NCBI RefSeq assembly: GCF_043641665.1
Contig: NC_092192.1
Coordinates: 24,060,907-24,124,906 of the forward strand
DNA from: Enoplosus armatus
Lineage: Eukaryota; Chordata; Actinopteri; Centrarchiformes; Enoplosidae
DNA length: 64,000 nt
Direction: 5' to 3'
In this document: piece by piece, positions 12,250-25,267 of the stretch
How the letters are laid out: every line of letters starts with the position of its first letter
Position numbering within the stretch: position 1 is the first letter of the stretch
Program-made: the position numbers and the translations under genes
Notes under the pieces: model-generated
Databases searched by the model: none
What the model was told of the DNA's origin: nothing
What the model saw: the letters and a program-made list of their open reading frames with translations, nothing else

Positions 12250-14190
12250 CGACCTGTTCCTCTTGCCTGAAGTAGACAGCACGCGATCCGGTCCAGAAGA
12301 AGTCAAAATGACGCGGCAAACGTGCGCAGAGCCTGATGAAGAAAGTTAACAAAGAAAGTTGACAACCACTGTCGTGATACCCATCATGTCTGATTGGGGT
12401 TTTTGTTGAGCCAGCTAGCGCAAAGAAATCCTGGCTATGTCAAACCTTGCTTCGTAGCACTCCCCTCTGGTTGGTATTCAAATATCTTTCAAATATATAT
12501 CTGCCCAAAACATGAGCGGAAAGTTGAGGCAGCCTTTTATGCTGAAACAGGAAGTGGAAGAAGCCAGCTTCCTGTGCTGGGCAGGGGCGCTCTGGACTAC
12601 ACATTCTTAAAGAATGGCAGCATATTGGTACTTTGTCACTATTGGTTGTTGGGTTTATTTTGGGTCTTTTTAATTGTATAGAGTTTTGTTGTCCCTCATC
12701 CTCCTCTTTCGGTTTTGTCTCTGTACTTGGACTACAACCGTGAGTTTGAAAGTCCAAGGCCAGAGTTAGATGCATATTTTTATGACTGGCCATTCTGCCT
12801 GTGGTTTGAAATAAGACGCAAGAAACAAATCCTCTGCTTATTTGCTTCACGCAATCAATCAACATCCTGAAGACTCCTTGCACTATTCCTCTGTTATGTG
12901 CTGCTGTTACTTATTAAACCCACTAGATGTCATCCTGACCACATTAATGGTTGATCACGTTGGACCGCATTTATCCAGGGACCTTTATCTGACTTGTCCA
13001 TTAGCAGTGGGGGCTGTAAGGACATGGATTTCCTTACACAATGCTTGATTAATGCTTTTTAATTTCTAGGCACGCCTGCTTAATCCAGACGAGATTGATG
13101 AGGAAAGTGTACTTAAAATGTCTGTCTTGAGAGTGAGGTATCTGTTAGTTGTTGTGACTGTTGTGGTAATGGCATTTATTATTATATCACAAGATTATAA
13201 GGTCCAAAATAATGGATTACAACATTGCAAGACAATACCAAAAACCATGAATCTGTACTATCACTCACCGCGTTATTATATTTAGGTTCTGGTATGGCGG
13301 TGAGGTTGTTTTTATATTAAATCTTTATACATACAATGTATATGCCCTGAAAACTGGATTGTGCTAATGGGTTGCCTGCTTTCATTTGGCAGGCCAGTGC
13401 AGACTTCAGTTCAGTGAGAGAGGTTCAAACAAGGAGCTGTAATGAATCATCTGCAGGATTTCCTCACATTTACAATATCCCTCCCTTACTTTTTTTTTTT
13501 AAACAGATATCATCTGCAGTACAAACATTCTGTTCATCATTTATTCCATCTGCAGCACAATAAGCACCCTCTCTGCCATTTGCAATCTATTGTATAGTAG
13601 CAGAAACACATTCTTAGCCGTCTGCTGCATAGACAAACTATAGGGTTTGTTGTCTGTTTTTCTAATATCTGAAAAATCTTAAAATGTCACATTATATCTT
13701 CATTGCTTCTCTGTCAGACGGAGCTGAATCAATCGTCTCTGCCAGTCACAACACAGGATATGCTATCCACCTGTTGCAGCTTGCCGTTGCACCATCACCT
13801 TCCCTGTTCAACACATGAGATCGTATGAAGAGGGTATGGACAAGTGTTGTGGCGAGTGTGGCAGTGAAAGTCAATGTATTAACTTGTGGGTGAGTAAAAG
13901 TGAAGGGTTTTAATGAAATTTCATGGACGACCTTGTATATCAGTGAATCTGTTTTCGTTTCAGGGGTTCAAGTTGAGTGAAATGCTCAACATTTTCGTTC
14001 ACTGTATCGCCAATAGTTTTAAGAAGATGAAAAACTGTGTGAGTAAAATGGATGCTTCTCACAAGCAATAAGCTGCCTTCATTCTGCTCCGCTGTACCCT
14101 GTGGCTGAAGGACCTCAGTCTTCCCATGACTGACCTATAGCCAATATGGGGCATCTGAGCTTTGATTTCAAACACTAAAAGTGTCAAGCT
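12250..14190. other. intergenic DNA without a recognised gene
   Basis: Open frames on both strands at about 12394-12883 overlap each other and show no known domain. The remainder is AT-rich with no structured repeat that I could identify. Confidence -1.
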
Positions 14191-14199
14191 CATGGTCTG

Positions 14200-15640
14200 A
14201 CATTGTACTGTAGGACCCTACACGCAACCCGAACTGTACAACAATGTAACAGAAGGTCAGATGCACAGCAAAAACCATTCCAAGGCATGTGTTAAATATC
14301 TTGGATCTAACTGTCGTTTTGGATTTCCTAAACAATCTGCCCCAAAGACCAAGGTAATGAGACCAGGAGAAAATGATGATCAGAGTTATCAGCAATGAGA
14401 AAGCTCACACTGAACCGGTTGCTTGATGAACCTGAAATTGCATCTCTGGCTCAGAGTGAACTCACGGTTGAATATAAAAAATGTCTGCGTATGACAGCCA
14501 TATCCAGTGCAGTGATACTAAAGCGTGCCCCAAAAGGCTGTTGGGTAAATGGCTACAATCGCTACCTCCTTGATGTCAAGGACAGTAATTTAGATGTACA
14601 GTTTATTCTAAACGCGTACTCCTGTATTGCCGATATCTGCAGCTCCATCAGCAAGGCAGAACTTGGTTTAAGTGAAAACAATGATGAAAATGTCAATGAA
14701 AAGCGATAAAATGAAAGAGATTATGCGGGCGTACTCCAAGAAGAGAGGTCAATGCCCAACAGACAGACGATGATGTGCTTAAAATGAGTTACCCCCTCTT
14801 GTTCCCGGAGAACAAAACACTCTGACTCTGACAATGTGTTTGAGGAGGTTACCCGATAAGTACAAATCTGGACCTGAAACACCAGAGTTTGCGACAATGT
14901 GCTTGGCTGATTTTGCTGACACCTTTAGAATTGTCTATGGTAAACAAGCAAATGGTAAAAAATGTCCAGAGGAGGACAAAAGATAAACCTGCTATCATTA
15001 AATATCGCAGCTTCTCATAAGAAAAGTATCATGAGGAATTTCACAGCACATTGCTTAAGCTTTACCTTCCTCATCGCTCAGAGACCCAGCTGAAAAGCAG
15101 TAACTTCCTTACTTACAAGCTGTCCGTGACTACGCTGGCGTACAGCTGCCAGGTACAGAGCATCCTGAGCCTGTGTTCCAAATTAGAGAGAAACATGAAA
15201 AACACAGGGAAGACATTGGAAGTGCCATGGGAGAGTATGACCAAAACCGTAACCTTGCACCTGAGAGTGAATTAGAAAGTTTAGTGGATTGAAGAACTTA
15301 AGGCAAGACAAACCGATGATGGTAACATACAGGAGAATGTACCAGACAATATTCTTTGGTCAGAAGTGAGTTCAGTTTTTGTGGAGCTTCAGCCTCCTCA
15401 AGGAAGAACAGAGATGAAAGTTCATCTAACCTGTGGAGGAATAAGAGAGGACTCAATCAAACTGATCCTGTCGTTTTTGTGGATTCAGCCTCCTCCAAAG
15501 TGTAACCAGAAGTTAAGGTTGCTTTTGGATATTCATCCACAAAGAGGAGGATGAAACAGAGTGAGCCTGCTGTTTTACAAGACAGTCCAGACTCCTCCAT
15601 AAAAAAAGGCTTCTGATCACCCCATGACAGTGGAGACAGA
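14200..15640 (+). pseudogene. Helitron replicase/helicase coding remnant
   Basis: In shifting plus-strand frames the translation follows the order expected of animal Helitron proteins: a Cys/His stretch (KACVKYLGSNCRFGFPKQ, about 14290-14340), a block with LKRAPKGCWVNGYNRYLLD then FILNAYSCIADICSSISKAE (within 14395-14709), REVNAQQTDDDV and SYPLLFPENKTL (to about 14820), LADFADTFRIVYGKQANG (about 14900), LLKLYLPHRSETQLK (about 15050) and EYDQNRNLAPESELE (about 15235). Several frameshifts and stops break it, so it is dead. No complete N-terminal HUH motif or C-terminal helicase is visible. Helitron hairpin ends were not located. Confidence -1.
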
Positions 15641-16795
15641 AGAGAGGTTGAAGACAGTCATCAGCCTCATCTCTGAGAGGGCTGTGTTGAGACCAAACTC
15701 ATCTTGTATGCTAACATGTGCTGCTGTCTCACAAAGGTAAGTTATTCATCTGTGACTGGGTGCAAATTTTGTTCTTTTGCTTATCATGTATGTTGCCCCC
15801 CCCACCCCCACAAATGACCTTTATTTGTTCCAATTATAACCACATCTTGAGCCTTAAATGCTCATGACAAGATTGAGGAAATAAACCAGCACACATTTGT
15901 CACTTTTAATACTATTTTCCCCTTTTTTTCTGATAAGCATTTCTTTCGATATGAGTGTCAATATATTTTCAAATTAGTCCCAACCACAGCTGACTCAACA
16001 ATCAATGTCAGCTTCAAAACCTTGCTTATCAGATGCTGCCAGGCTGAGGGTCAGAAACAGAGTTTGTGGAACCAAGACCATGTGAGGTTGAGGAAGGCCC
16101 AGGACGAAGGCTAGAAAACTGAAATACTGGACACAAAGCACATTAGAATGTAGTACAGTACAATACAGTCCGATATAATTAGTTTCCAGGTTGACACCTC
16201 TCCCACCCAATATGTTCAATAAAATCCCCAGTTTTAAGAAACTTATGGTGGGCATTGGACACAGTATACCGAATGTCTTCAAGGTATAGACAAGAAACCA
16301 TGTCATTTACCATTTTTTAAAGCAAGGAGGGGGAATGAAAATATTTCTACATGAGAATGAAAATATTCCCAATAATTCATGTCGACCTTGAAAAAAACAG
16401 ACAATTTAACATGTATGTTTCCCCGTAATACGTCAACAGGAATAAGAGCTGGAGCGACTAAAGAAAGAGCTGGATAATGCCAAAGCTACCCGTCACTCAG
16501 TCAACAACATCAGGTTTATCAGGGAGCTCTTAATGCTGCATAAGGGAGGTATGTCCATGGCAGAGTTCTTTGGTAAAATCAGGACTCTTGTGCCTCTTGA
16601 ACAGGCTAGTGTGCTGCTGGCACTCTGATGGCCGACAACACACCATCCCCCCACCTCCCCTATTTTCCCTGCCCCAACTCTCTGCTAACCTCCAAATCTC
16701 CCAATCATCCCCATCTCCTCACTTTTCTTCACAACCCCCACCCTACATGGATCATTCTTGGACTTATTATTAGATACAATTGAACTACAAGTAGA

Positions 16796-16935
16796 GCAGC
16801 ACAGTGGCGCAGTGGTTAGCACTGTCGCCTCACATCCTTTCTGTGTGGAGTTTACATGTTCTCTCCATGCCTGCGTGGGTTTCCTCCCACAGTCCAAAGA
16901 CATGCAGCTTAGGTTAACTGGTCACTGTATTTGTC
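16796..16935 (+). mobile_element. tRNA-headed teleost repeat, internally deleted
   Basis: It begins GCACAGTGGCGCAGTGGTTA, an A-box-like head, then joins TTCTGTGTGGAGTTTACATG and TCCTCCCACAGTCCAAAGAC, which are the middle and 3' blocks of a very common fish repeat. The segment that normally carries the B box is missing. A 17-bp direct duplication (TGTCTGTATGTGTTCAT) follows. Confidence -1.
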
Positions 16936-17096
16936 TGTATGTGTTCATTGTCTGTATGTGTTCATTGGACTACATACACTAAGAAGCTGACAGAAAGCAC
17001 AGCCCCAGTGCAACAAGTACTCCAAGTGTATAGAATAGAGTGTAGAACAGGCGTATCATGATATATAAATAATAACAAGAGTCATAAAAGTATGTG

Positions 17097-17168
17097 ATAG
17101 GCAATACCAAATAGAACCCGGGGCCTCATACATGCAAAGCATGCGCTCTTCCACTGAGCTACATCCCC
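17097..17168 (-). tRNA. tRNA-Ala(TGC)-like pseudogene
   Basis: On the minus strand the sequence starts GGGGATGTAGCTCAGTGGAA, with a good D arm and A box, an anticodon arm with TGC, and the start of a T arm (CCCGGGTTC). The 3' half is degenerate: the T-stem and acceptor side (TATTGCC) no longer pair with GGGGATG. It is therefore a tRNA pseudogene or the 5' head of a tRNA-derived repeat rather than a functional gene. Confidence -1.
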
Positions 17169-17179
17169 TACCAGCAAGA

Positions 17180-19190
17180 GACCTGAGAGAGAGAGTGTGG
17201 GGAGTGGTCCTTTCCAAAGTACAAATATATAATCAATATAACACTTCCAAGAAACAATAAAAGGAAAGAGGGTTTTCTTGTGGTTGATACAACATTTGTA
17301 CCATGTGACCAACAAAAACACTAACTAGGTGCCACCCCGTTCCCAAGTGAATTACAGAACTTTGGGGGAATGATTCAACTAGTTCTGTTGCAAGACATTT
17401 CAATTAAATGACACATCACATGTCATCTTTACTTTTTTTAGGCGTAGAGGTTATTCAATCAAAGAGGTGGTATAATATTTTTTTCAGAGAAACGAAAGAA
17501 GTATTTTGGATTTTTTGTCTCAAAAGTTTATCTTATCAATTAATGAATTTTGAATGTATGTGGTGATGACACTGCCATACTGGACATTTTTCTTTTTTTT
17601 TGTTACGGCCGCGGCCATTCCCAGCTAGTGTTTCCTTGTGTTTTTTCCCTTCCCTGTTCCCAGTGTTCGTGTGTGTGTGTATGTGTGTTGGCGTGGCTCC
17701 CTTCCTCACTCTCCTAGCTCCCAGGATCATCTTCAGCCTGCCCATCTTCCTGATTGTCTCCCTGCAGGCCACCACCCTGCCTCCCAGCTATCCTCTGCCA
17801 CGGTTCACTTCACTCCAATAAATGTTAATCTGAAGTGAAAAAACAAGCAAATGTATGTGAATTGTTCAAATGGATTTGTACAGTGAAACAGCATGTGATG
17901 CAACTGAGTGGAAGGTTTTTAGATGTTGAATAATCAGCTGTCAGGGAGTTATTGTTACTCCTTTGAAGACTGAAACGATTTTTGAGTACTAGTCATAAAC
18001 TACACAAATCTGTCTGCTTGAGTGATCATAAAAGATTTTGCTCCTTTTACTTGTATTGCATTTTGTGTGATGCAACAGTGTTGGTGTTCAGACAGCTTCT
18101 CTGATGCACAGTAAACCCTGCAGCTCTGAGTCGCTGCGAGATTGCTGATATGATCCAGACAGACCCAAATGTGAGAGGGTCATGCCAAGATGTGTAACCA
18201 CTGAATTTCTGGAGGGAAACTTTTGAAACATGCACTACATATTTATGATTTGTGTTTAAAAAAAACAACAACCAAAACTGATAAAATATTCAAAAAAGTA
18301 ACTTTCTTTTACTGGTTTCTGGATCTTAACTGACTTTGAGGAAAATGTAACTGCAGTTGTTTTTCTTTGCTCTTCTTGCTTCTTTGCTTCTTCTTTGTTT
18401 ACTGCATTGCTCCTGTGTTGATACACTCCATGAACACTTGCTTTCACAGATGTGTACAAATAGCCAATTCATGTTTACATTAATTATTGTTAATCCTCAG
18501 GCATGTTTTTACAAATGGAAGAAAACCAACTTCTTCCACGCTGCTGAATTTATTGACTTGTTCAGAGCTTTACTTTTAATTGAACCCATTGTCCCTATTC
18601 TTTACAAGCTGGAACACTTGAATTTCAAATGAGCGGTGGCTTCACTGCTGCTGCCTTCCTGCCCTCCCTATACAAAACCACTAAATGCATTAATATGGAT
18701 GAGATTAGACCAGTTGGGAGAGAACTGCCAGTCCCTCCAGAGCTGAACTACAAATCTATAAGGTTATCATGCTTCCTCACACATCCGCCTACCACCCTCC
18801 CCCTCTCCTACTTTACCTAGCTTCTATTTAATCTTCCCGCTGCTGTCTTCTCTCCTTGTCTGCACCCATGAACAGTCCCTGTTGTGCCCCAATCAACTAA
18901 ATGAGAGTATATCACAGTTAACAACTCTCTCAGTGGCATCTCTGGCTCATCGCCACTAGGGAGGAATTACACTTAACTCCAGTCTAATTGGGAGTAATTG
19001 GATTCTTGGGAGGAAACGCCTCTTCACTATGAAGCTCACTCATTTTCATCACAGTGGCACAGGTCCTTGTAACTAACTGAGTGGCTCTTAGATGTCACTG
19101 AATGGGTCTTGGACGGCACACTTCAGGAACCTACAAAGCAATGTGTCAAACAAAGAATCTACAGGCATCTGCAATGTTATACCAAGCAGA
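17180..19190. other. intergenic DNA without a recognised gene
   Basis: Includes a GC-richer pyrimidine-rich stretch at about 17600-17820 that is open in two frames but has low complexity. No exon chain or known domain was found. Confidence -1.
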
Positions 19191-19199
19191 CAACACAGT

Positions 19200-19700
19200 C
19201 AATTTTGCACTTAAAGAGTTAAATTTAACACTATTAAATTGACTCCTTCCCTAGTGTTAGAGTTAAATTAACTCTAAAAAGAGTAAAAACTTAGTTTACA
19301 CTCGCTTACACTGTATAGTGTTATTGAAACTCAACACTACAGGTTAAACAACACTGCATTGAGTTATTAAAAGTTAACACTGGAGGGTCAAATAAGTCTG
19401 ATAGGTGTTGATGTTACACACCTCTGTGTTGATAATTGACTCTCTTGCAGTGAAAAACTAGCTCTGATAAGAATAGAACTCACACACCCATTAAAACTGC
19501 ACAGTGCCACTGAAATTTGACACTATTTGTGAAAAGAAATCTCTATGGTGTTAATTTTACACTTAACTTACTCGTTTGTACTGTCAAATTACAGCTAACC
19601 AAATTTGTTTTCAATATTGCCCTTTCAAAAACACCATTAAGTGAGTAAAAATCACAAGTTATCACCAAATAACGCATTTGAACAACTTTATTTTCAGCTC
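19200..19700. repeat. inverted AACTC/GAGTT-type repeat cluster
   Basis: The interval is built from short, diverged, mostly inverted variants of AACTCT/AGAGTT and AACACT/AGTGTT, for example AACTCTAAAAAGAGT at about 19272. This looks like a non-autonomous repeat rather than coding DNA. Its ends are not defined. Confidence -1.
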
Positions 19701-20249
19701 CCAACTATGTCAGGCCAAAATGTCTCTCGTCATCTCGTGAAGAATCCAGAACTCCTTTAAAACATTGACCTTAGGTCTGCATAAAATGGCAATACGGAAC
19801 AACATAGGACAGTTTACTGTTCAACAATAAACTTTATTGTCAAAAAGGACATTGAAAAGTGCATTGAAACACTAAATCTTAATAACTATAAATAACTATA
19901 AGTAAAAACACAAATAGAACAATATTAAACTTGAATCAAGAAAAAGGATCAAATATACATAAAATGCTGCCAATATGAATATAAAAATAAATAACACAAG
20001 GCAACTGTGTAGGGCAAGCAAGCTACTATCAATCCAACAGAGGCAGGTTTATGCAGGAAGCACAGCTTTCCTGCATTGTAAACATCATCTTCAAAAAAAT
20101 AAATTATAATAAAAAAGGCAATATCACTGCAAAGAATGTCATAATGTGTAGGCCAAGCCTATTTAAAAGTATGAATAAACAGGACACTTTTACAAGGCCT
20201 TGGTAAAGTGGTCCCACACCTTGCTTTTTCCACCTTAAGCAATCTGTAA

Positions 20250-20250
20250 A

Positions 20251-20322
<72 letters not shown>

Positions 20323-20343
20323 GTATGTATGTATGTATATATA
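20250..20343. repeat. (AT)n/(GTAT)n compound microsatellite
   Basis: A long AT alternation interrupted by GTATGTATGTAT near 20320-20336. It creates tyrosine/isoleucine-rich false frames. Confidence -1.
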
Positions 20344-20699
20344 AAATAAATAAAAAAGTGTGACACATTAGCTGAATTATATATTTGAGCTGGAACCAAA
20401 CTAGTTTGCATTACATGTTCTATTCTAAATACCTTAATCTTCACTAATGATACATTTATCTTTCTATTTAGGTATGTAAAAAATTCTCTGTTATTGACTG
20501 TACTCATATAGTGTACGTTACTATAGCTGGCTAGCTACCTTGCTAACATAGCAAACAGTGTGATAAGCATGGGTGACATGACGGTTGTCAGGGACAGGGT
20601 TATATTATACTGAAAAGGGAAAATGATGGGGTCATTGTTTATAAACTTTACAGCAACTTACCACACAGGCCGCGCTTGACTGATGGACCTCCGTCTGCT

Positions 20700-20800
20700 C
20701 AGCTGTGATGCGGACTCTGCCATGTGAACATATACGCCGATTCCGATATATCTGTGATAGGCAAAAATCGTCCGACAGATAAATCGGTTGGCCTCTAGTA
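20700..20800. mobile_element. end of a non-autonomous hAT-like repeat (possible)
   Basis: On the minus strand the segment reads TAGAGGCCAACCGATTTATC, with further GAT/ATC-rich inverted motifs. This resembles the start of a fish-wide hAT-like repeat. The second terminus was not found, so classification is tentative. Confidence -1.
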
Positions 20801-21271
20801 CTCTGTACCATGATGTTTTATCCACCTGGCAGAAAACACACTGGTAGACAACACAGCTCCAAATTTGGAAGCAATCTCTGTACCTTCCTTGAATTCAGTA
20901 AGTGTCAACATCTTTCCTGGACCTAAAGTTAGTCTGTCCTTGCTAAAGGACTCCCGATATATTGCCATACAACTTTGGTGCTTTCTGGCTCATGTCTTTG
21001 TAATGCTTTTAAAGCTTTTCAACTGTTTCTTAAAGAAATTATGTGTGGCTTCACAAGGCATGCACCACATGTGTAGAATTTGGCCGACGTTCCTTATATT
21101 ACGAGGGTAATGTATCATGAAGTGATGCTGTGGTAAAAGATTGATTGCAGGAAATAACTGCTTGAAGAATCGATGATGATCAGTGATTAAATGTTTGAGG
21201 TAAATGGTCATGCCTTCTGAGAGGACTGGTGAAAATACAATGTTAACAATCTGTAGACGCTATAAATGATA

Positions 21272-21311
21272 AAATGGTAAATGATCTCACTTATATAGCG
21301 CTTTTCAACCT
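21272..21311 (-). mobile_element. tRNA-derived SINE, tail fragment (copy 2)
   Basis: AATGGTAAATGATCTCACTT and the following TATAGCGCTTTTCAACCT match the tail end of the SINE copies at 36.12 and 56.49 kb. The rest of the unit is absent. Confidence -1.
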
Positions 21312-21974
21312 GTACCAACACATTTTATTGAAATGACATACACATTACTAAAACGTGAATCCAAATGTGCATATTGCAGTAACTGGTAGGCTTTCTTTGT
21401 TTCGTTTTTCCACTTTTTTTGTTGTTGTTTTTGAACAATAATTGAATAACAGGCTTTAGAGTTTTGTATTTCACCACATTTTCATCCACAGCCATTTATT
21501 TTGTTGTCCCCATGTTGTCTAAATGTTGAGAAAGCAACTGGCCAGCAGTAAAAAAAAACAAAAACATGTGCATCAGACCTTTCAGGCATGTTTACGAACT
21601 ATTTAGCTTTAGCTGCTGTGCAGGTATGTTTGCCTGGTTGCTAGCGGCCAGTTAGTTTTGGTCATTAGCAGAAACATCACTGTAGAAATGTTGTTAGTGG
21701 TTATTATTATTTATACTGATATAATGGGATTATCTGACTTACAATATAGAAGTACCCTCCTGACTTTAAAAAGGCAGCTCTTATAATAATTTTACATGAA
21801 CACTAGATGGCACTCAAATGCTGGATTCCAGCTAGTTGACACTGGATGGGTGTAATCATGATCACACACAAGCTGCTGAACTACCGAACACGTGTGCTTC
21901 TCATTTATCTTCTTCTTTGTGCAGAAATTCCTGTTTTGATCCATGCATGTGCCAACAAATTCTCACACTGCAAA

Positions 21975-22062
21975 CAATTTCAATATTATAAAGGAGTACG
22001 GTCTATATGAAAAGTGCCCTGAGATAACATGTTATGATTTGGCGCTTAATTGAAATTGCATT
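21975..22062 (+). mobile_element. L2-type LINE 3' tail fragment
   Basis: GAGTACGGTCTATATGAAAA, AGTGCCCTGAGATAAC and GATTTGGCGCTTAATTGAAA match the 3' terminal block also seen, better preserved, at about 51640-51831. It is short and diverged. Confidence -1.
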
Positions 22063-22064
22063 GA

Positions 22065-25000
22065 GATCCTGTTGGATTTTGAGAGTGCTGCAGGCCCTGT
22101 TGTTTACAAGAGAGAAAAGGTAAGGTAATACAGACGCATGCAGTAACAGTTACAGCAGTTTACAGCCATTGTCAGGACAAACACTTTATCAAATTGAATC
22201 TCCCCATTCCGGTTTTGATGATGGGAATGACTGTTACAATTGCACTATGTCTAGAGCGAAAATAAGACACAGCACAGACACACAACAAGCAATCGCAATG
22301 CTCAGCCCACTTTAGTCCCATTCACTCAAGATGTCTAATTTTCTGAGTGACTGCGTTCATTCTGCATTTTAGCCTCTGCCTAAATTGTTGGCAGGTGCAT
22401 CCATTTCTCTGAGTGATTGGGATTCCGAGTTGGCCTCTGGCATTTTGAGATAACAATATTTTACAAACCCAGGTGGCGAATATCATACATCAAGAGTGCC
22501 ACCACCTCATTTGCCTTTCAAGCCTTCTTGATACAACAAGTGAAACCAAACACAATTATCCCCAAAGCTGTGTCAGTGAGGCCGAAATATTGCCCTGCAA
22601 ACATGCTATTGCTGTCAATGGGTATGGGATGATTTCTGAAATAAAAACTCAATTTAATTTCAAGATGTGCGTGTGCAGAGAAAGCCATATAGTCTGGCTT
22701 TGCTTGAACAAAAAATAAATTAGCCTTCCTTCAGACAGACTGAGAAACTTTGACTGTGTTTGAAAGTGTATCAAAGAATATCCTCTACAAACAGTTGTAT
22801 GATTCAATATGTGAGCAGCAGACTGCCTTATGGTGCAGTAATATTCTCAATATGCCGTATCATTTTCCAACTGGGTGCATCAGCAATAGGAAGATGATTA
22901 CAAATAGAAAAAAAAGCTCATATTGCTTCAGGGCATCAATAATATGTATAAAAATGTATACCCCGTATTGTAGGGCTGCGTGATTATGGCCAAAATGATA
23001 ATTATTTAGATCAATACTGAGATCACAATTTATTTATTTATTTTTCACATTCAAGTAAAGAGAGCACTGCTTTCGCTTCCATGTTGTGCTACATTCCTGC
23101 TAATGTACAAATCTTTGCATCAAAATAAGACTGATCCTTATTCACAGTGCATCTCCTGGAAGCGGAATATAAATGGCGCTCTGTACGGCGTCGCTGTTAT
23201 GGATGTCTGAGTTGACGCTGGACAAGGACGGGGATTCAGTGAGGTAACGTTAGCGACGTTATCCTTTTTGGCCTTCAGGCATTCATCGTACTTCAGTTTG
23301 TGGTGTTTCGCACTCTTTACATATGATTAGTTCTTGCTTACGCTTGCCTTAAGTCCGAAATACTTCCAAACAACGGAGGATGATCCCTGGACATTGGGTC
23401 CAGGGTTGTTAAAGAGGGGAAGGCAGTCCACCCACATTTCCCTGACCTGATTGCAGCTATCTTGTCTCCCTGTTGCCAAACTGGTCTGGTGTCTTGGTTA
23501 TCAAAGTGTCCTGGCAAGATGTGGAAGTTTTCCAGACATTAGAAGTTTTCGGACCGGAGGAATTTTTTGGTAGTTCTAACAACAGTTGGAGGACCCCATC
23601 TCCTTCTTATCGTGCTCGCACTTCAAGAACTGGGAACAATCGTAGGACTTTTTTTTAGCTTCTGCTTCAGAGTAGGTACTCTCCCAGCACAAGAGGAACC
23701 TTGAGTGCATGGTGATTGGTTGAACACGAGCCAACTGCCATCTTTAAAAAGCTGTGTAACAGCTCGTAACTGTAGCCTTAATGAATTTACCCAAACACGG
23801 ACAAACGTACCGACAGTCAAGTCCAGGCTTTATTGAGCGAATATGTGACGGGGGAAACACAGCGTGAGTTTGACTTGCCAAAGCGAAATATAAAAATCTT
23901 GCGTGTGACGTCGTGAGTGACGGTGCTAAGACACCCGCCGGCCGGCTTACGTCACTTAAGCGTCTCTATTGGCGGTGTGAATGCAAACAGAAAAAAGCAT
24001 GTAGTTCTTGGAGAAGCTCCCCAGTGGGCAGTCCCTCTCAGGCAGTCCCCAAAACTGTTTGGTCAAAGAACCTCAAAAGTTCTCTTCAAGTTTCTGAATC
24101 ACACAGGGATTCTGTAGATTCACCAATTGAGCTAAATACACCAGCAAGCTTATTATTAATTCTTCATCCTCCAGTCTGGAAGACGCCCCCTCCACACTAG
24201 CTTCTCTCTCTTCTAAAATGTATGCTAAGGCCCTCTTGCCATACTGATTGTGATACGGAGGCACGCACGCAGAGCTATTCATTAGTGTGAGAAAATATTG
24301 ACTGTTTAGAATGTGAAATAACATTTGTACAGGGTACAGGGTGCGGGAGCAAATGTGGGAGCAGACAGGTTCTCAGGTGAGGATGAATCCCTGCTTTCCA
24401 TACTGTACATTCATATACTGATATCAGCAAGACCTATTTTATACCCCAATCTAAGTGCCTGTTACATGGAGAGGAAAAGGCAACAGGCAGATATTACCAT
24501 ACCAATTCAATATTTAGTCTCAGACAACAATATCAAGCTGTGCAGAGGCACAAGGCACTGTGTTTTCATTAACAGTCTGAACCAGCATGCACATTACACC
24601 ACAGCCAATGGAAGCGACTCTCAGACATGCCAAATGACTGCGCCTGCCAAGGCTTCCAGCAGGAATTCCCTTTTTCAAAATCACATTGGATCTTGCACAC
24701 GACTCCCGGCTGATCCGCCGACCTGCCATTCAGATGGGTGAGTCATAATTAAATCAAGGAAACAAGGGACTCAGGCTTCAGATACATGTGCAAATCTCCC
24801 GTTTGGCATGCCAAACTCTGTATAAGTCTCTTGCCCTTGTCATCGAGACACTGCAGGAATGACGCAACTATTGGTGGAAGCATGGTGGAAATTGACACTG
24901 CACACTACCCCCAAACCTGAATGTTCAAAGCCACACACAAGCAATAGCCATTAATTAGTACATTTCATCAAGTTAATTGGCTGTGTTTAAATAATGGATG

Positions 25001-25260
25001 GAATTAAAACAGAGCGTTAACAGCAGATCATTAGTTGGCTTAATTTGCCCATGCACTTGGAGAGACAGAAGCTGAAGCCATGCAACCCCTCATTAAACAC
25101 ACATCAACGTTTGATGAGGCTCAGTGAGAGATATGTTGTTTTTTTTCACACTGGCTGCAAAATAGTTGTATTAATAAGATGACACAGGAGGAGGTTGAAA
25201 TATCAAAGGAAAGGGAAAAACATGTATATATCCTTAGATAACACTGGACCTAAGAAGACA
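22065..25260. other. intergenic DNA with unclassified repeat-like islands
   Basis: At 22974 a stretch begins TAGGGCTGCGTGATTATGGC, like the start of a common fish hAT-type repeat; no matching far end is visible. At about 23380-24130 a GC-richer island (gtgacgtcgtgagtgacgg, ccgccggccggcttacgtca) looks repeat-derived. No host exon was recognised. Confidence -1.
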
Positions 25261-25267
25261 ACACTGG

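Noticed and set aside
17097..17168. Functional tRNA-Ala gene
   Set aside because: The acceptor and T stems do not pair, so only a pseudogene or repeat head is supported.
24325..24741. 138-codon plus-strand frame
   Set aside because: No domain, no splice support and a competing frame on the other strand.
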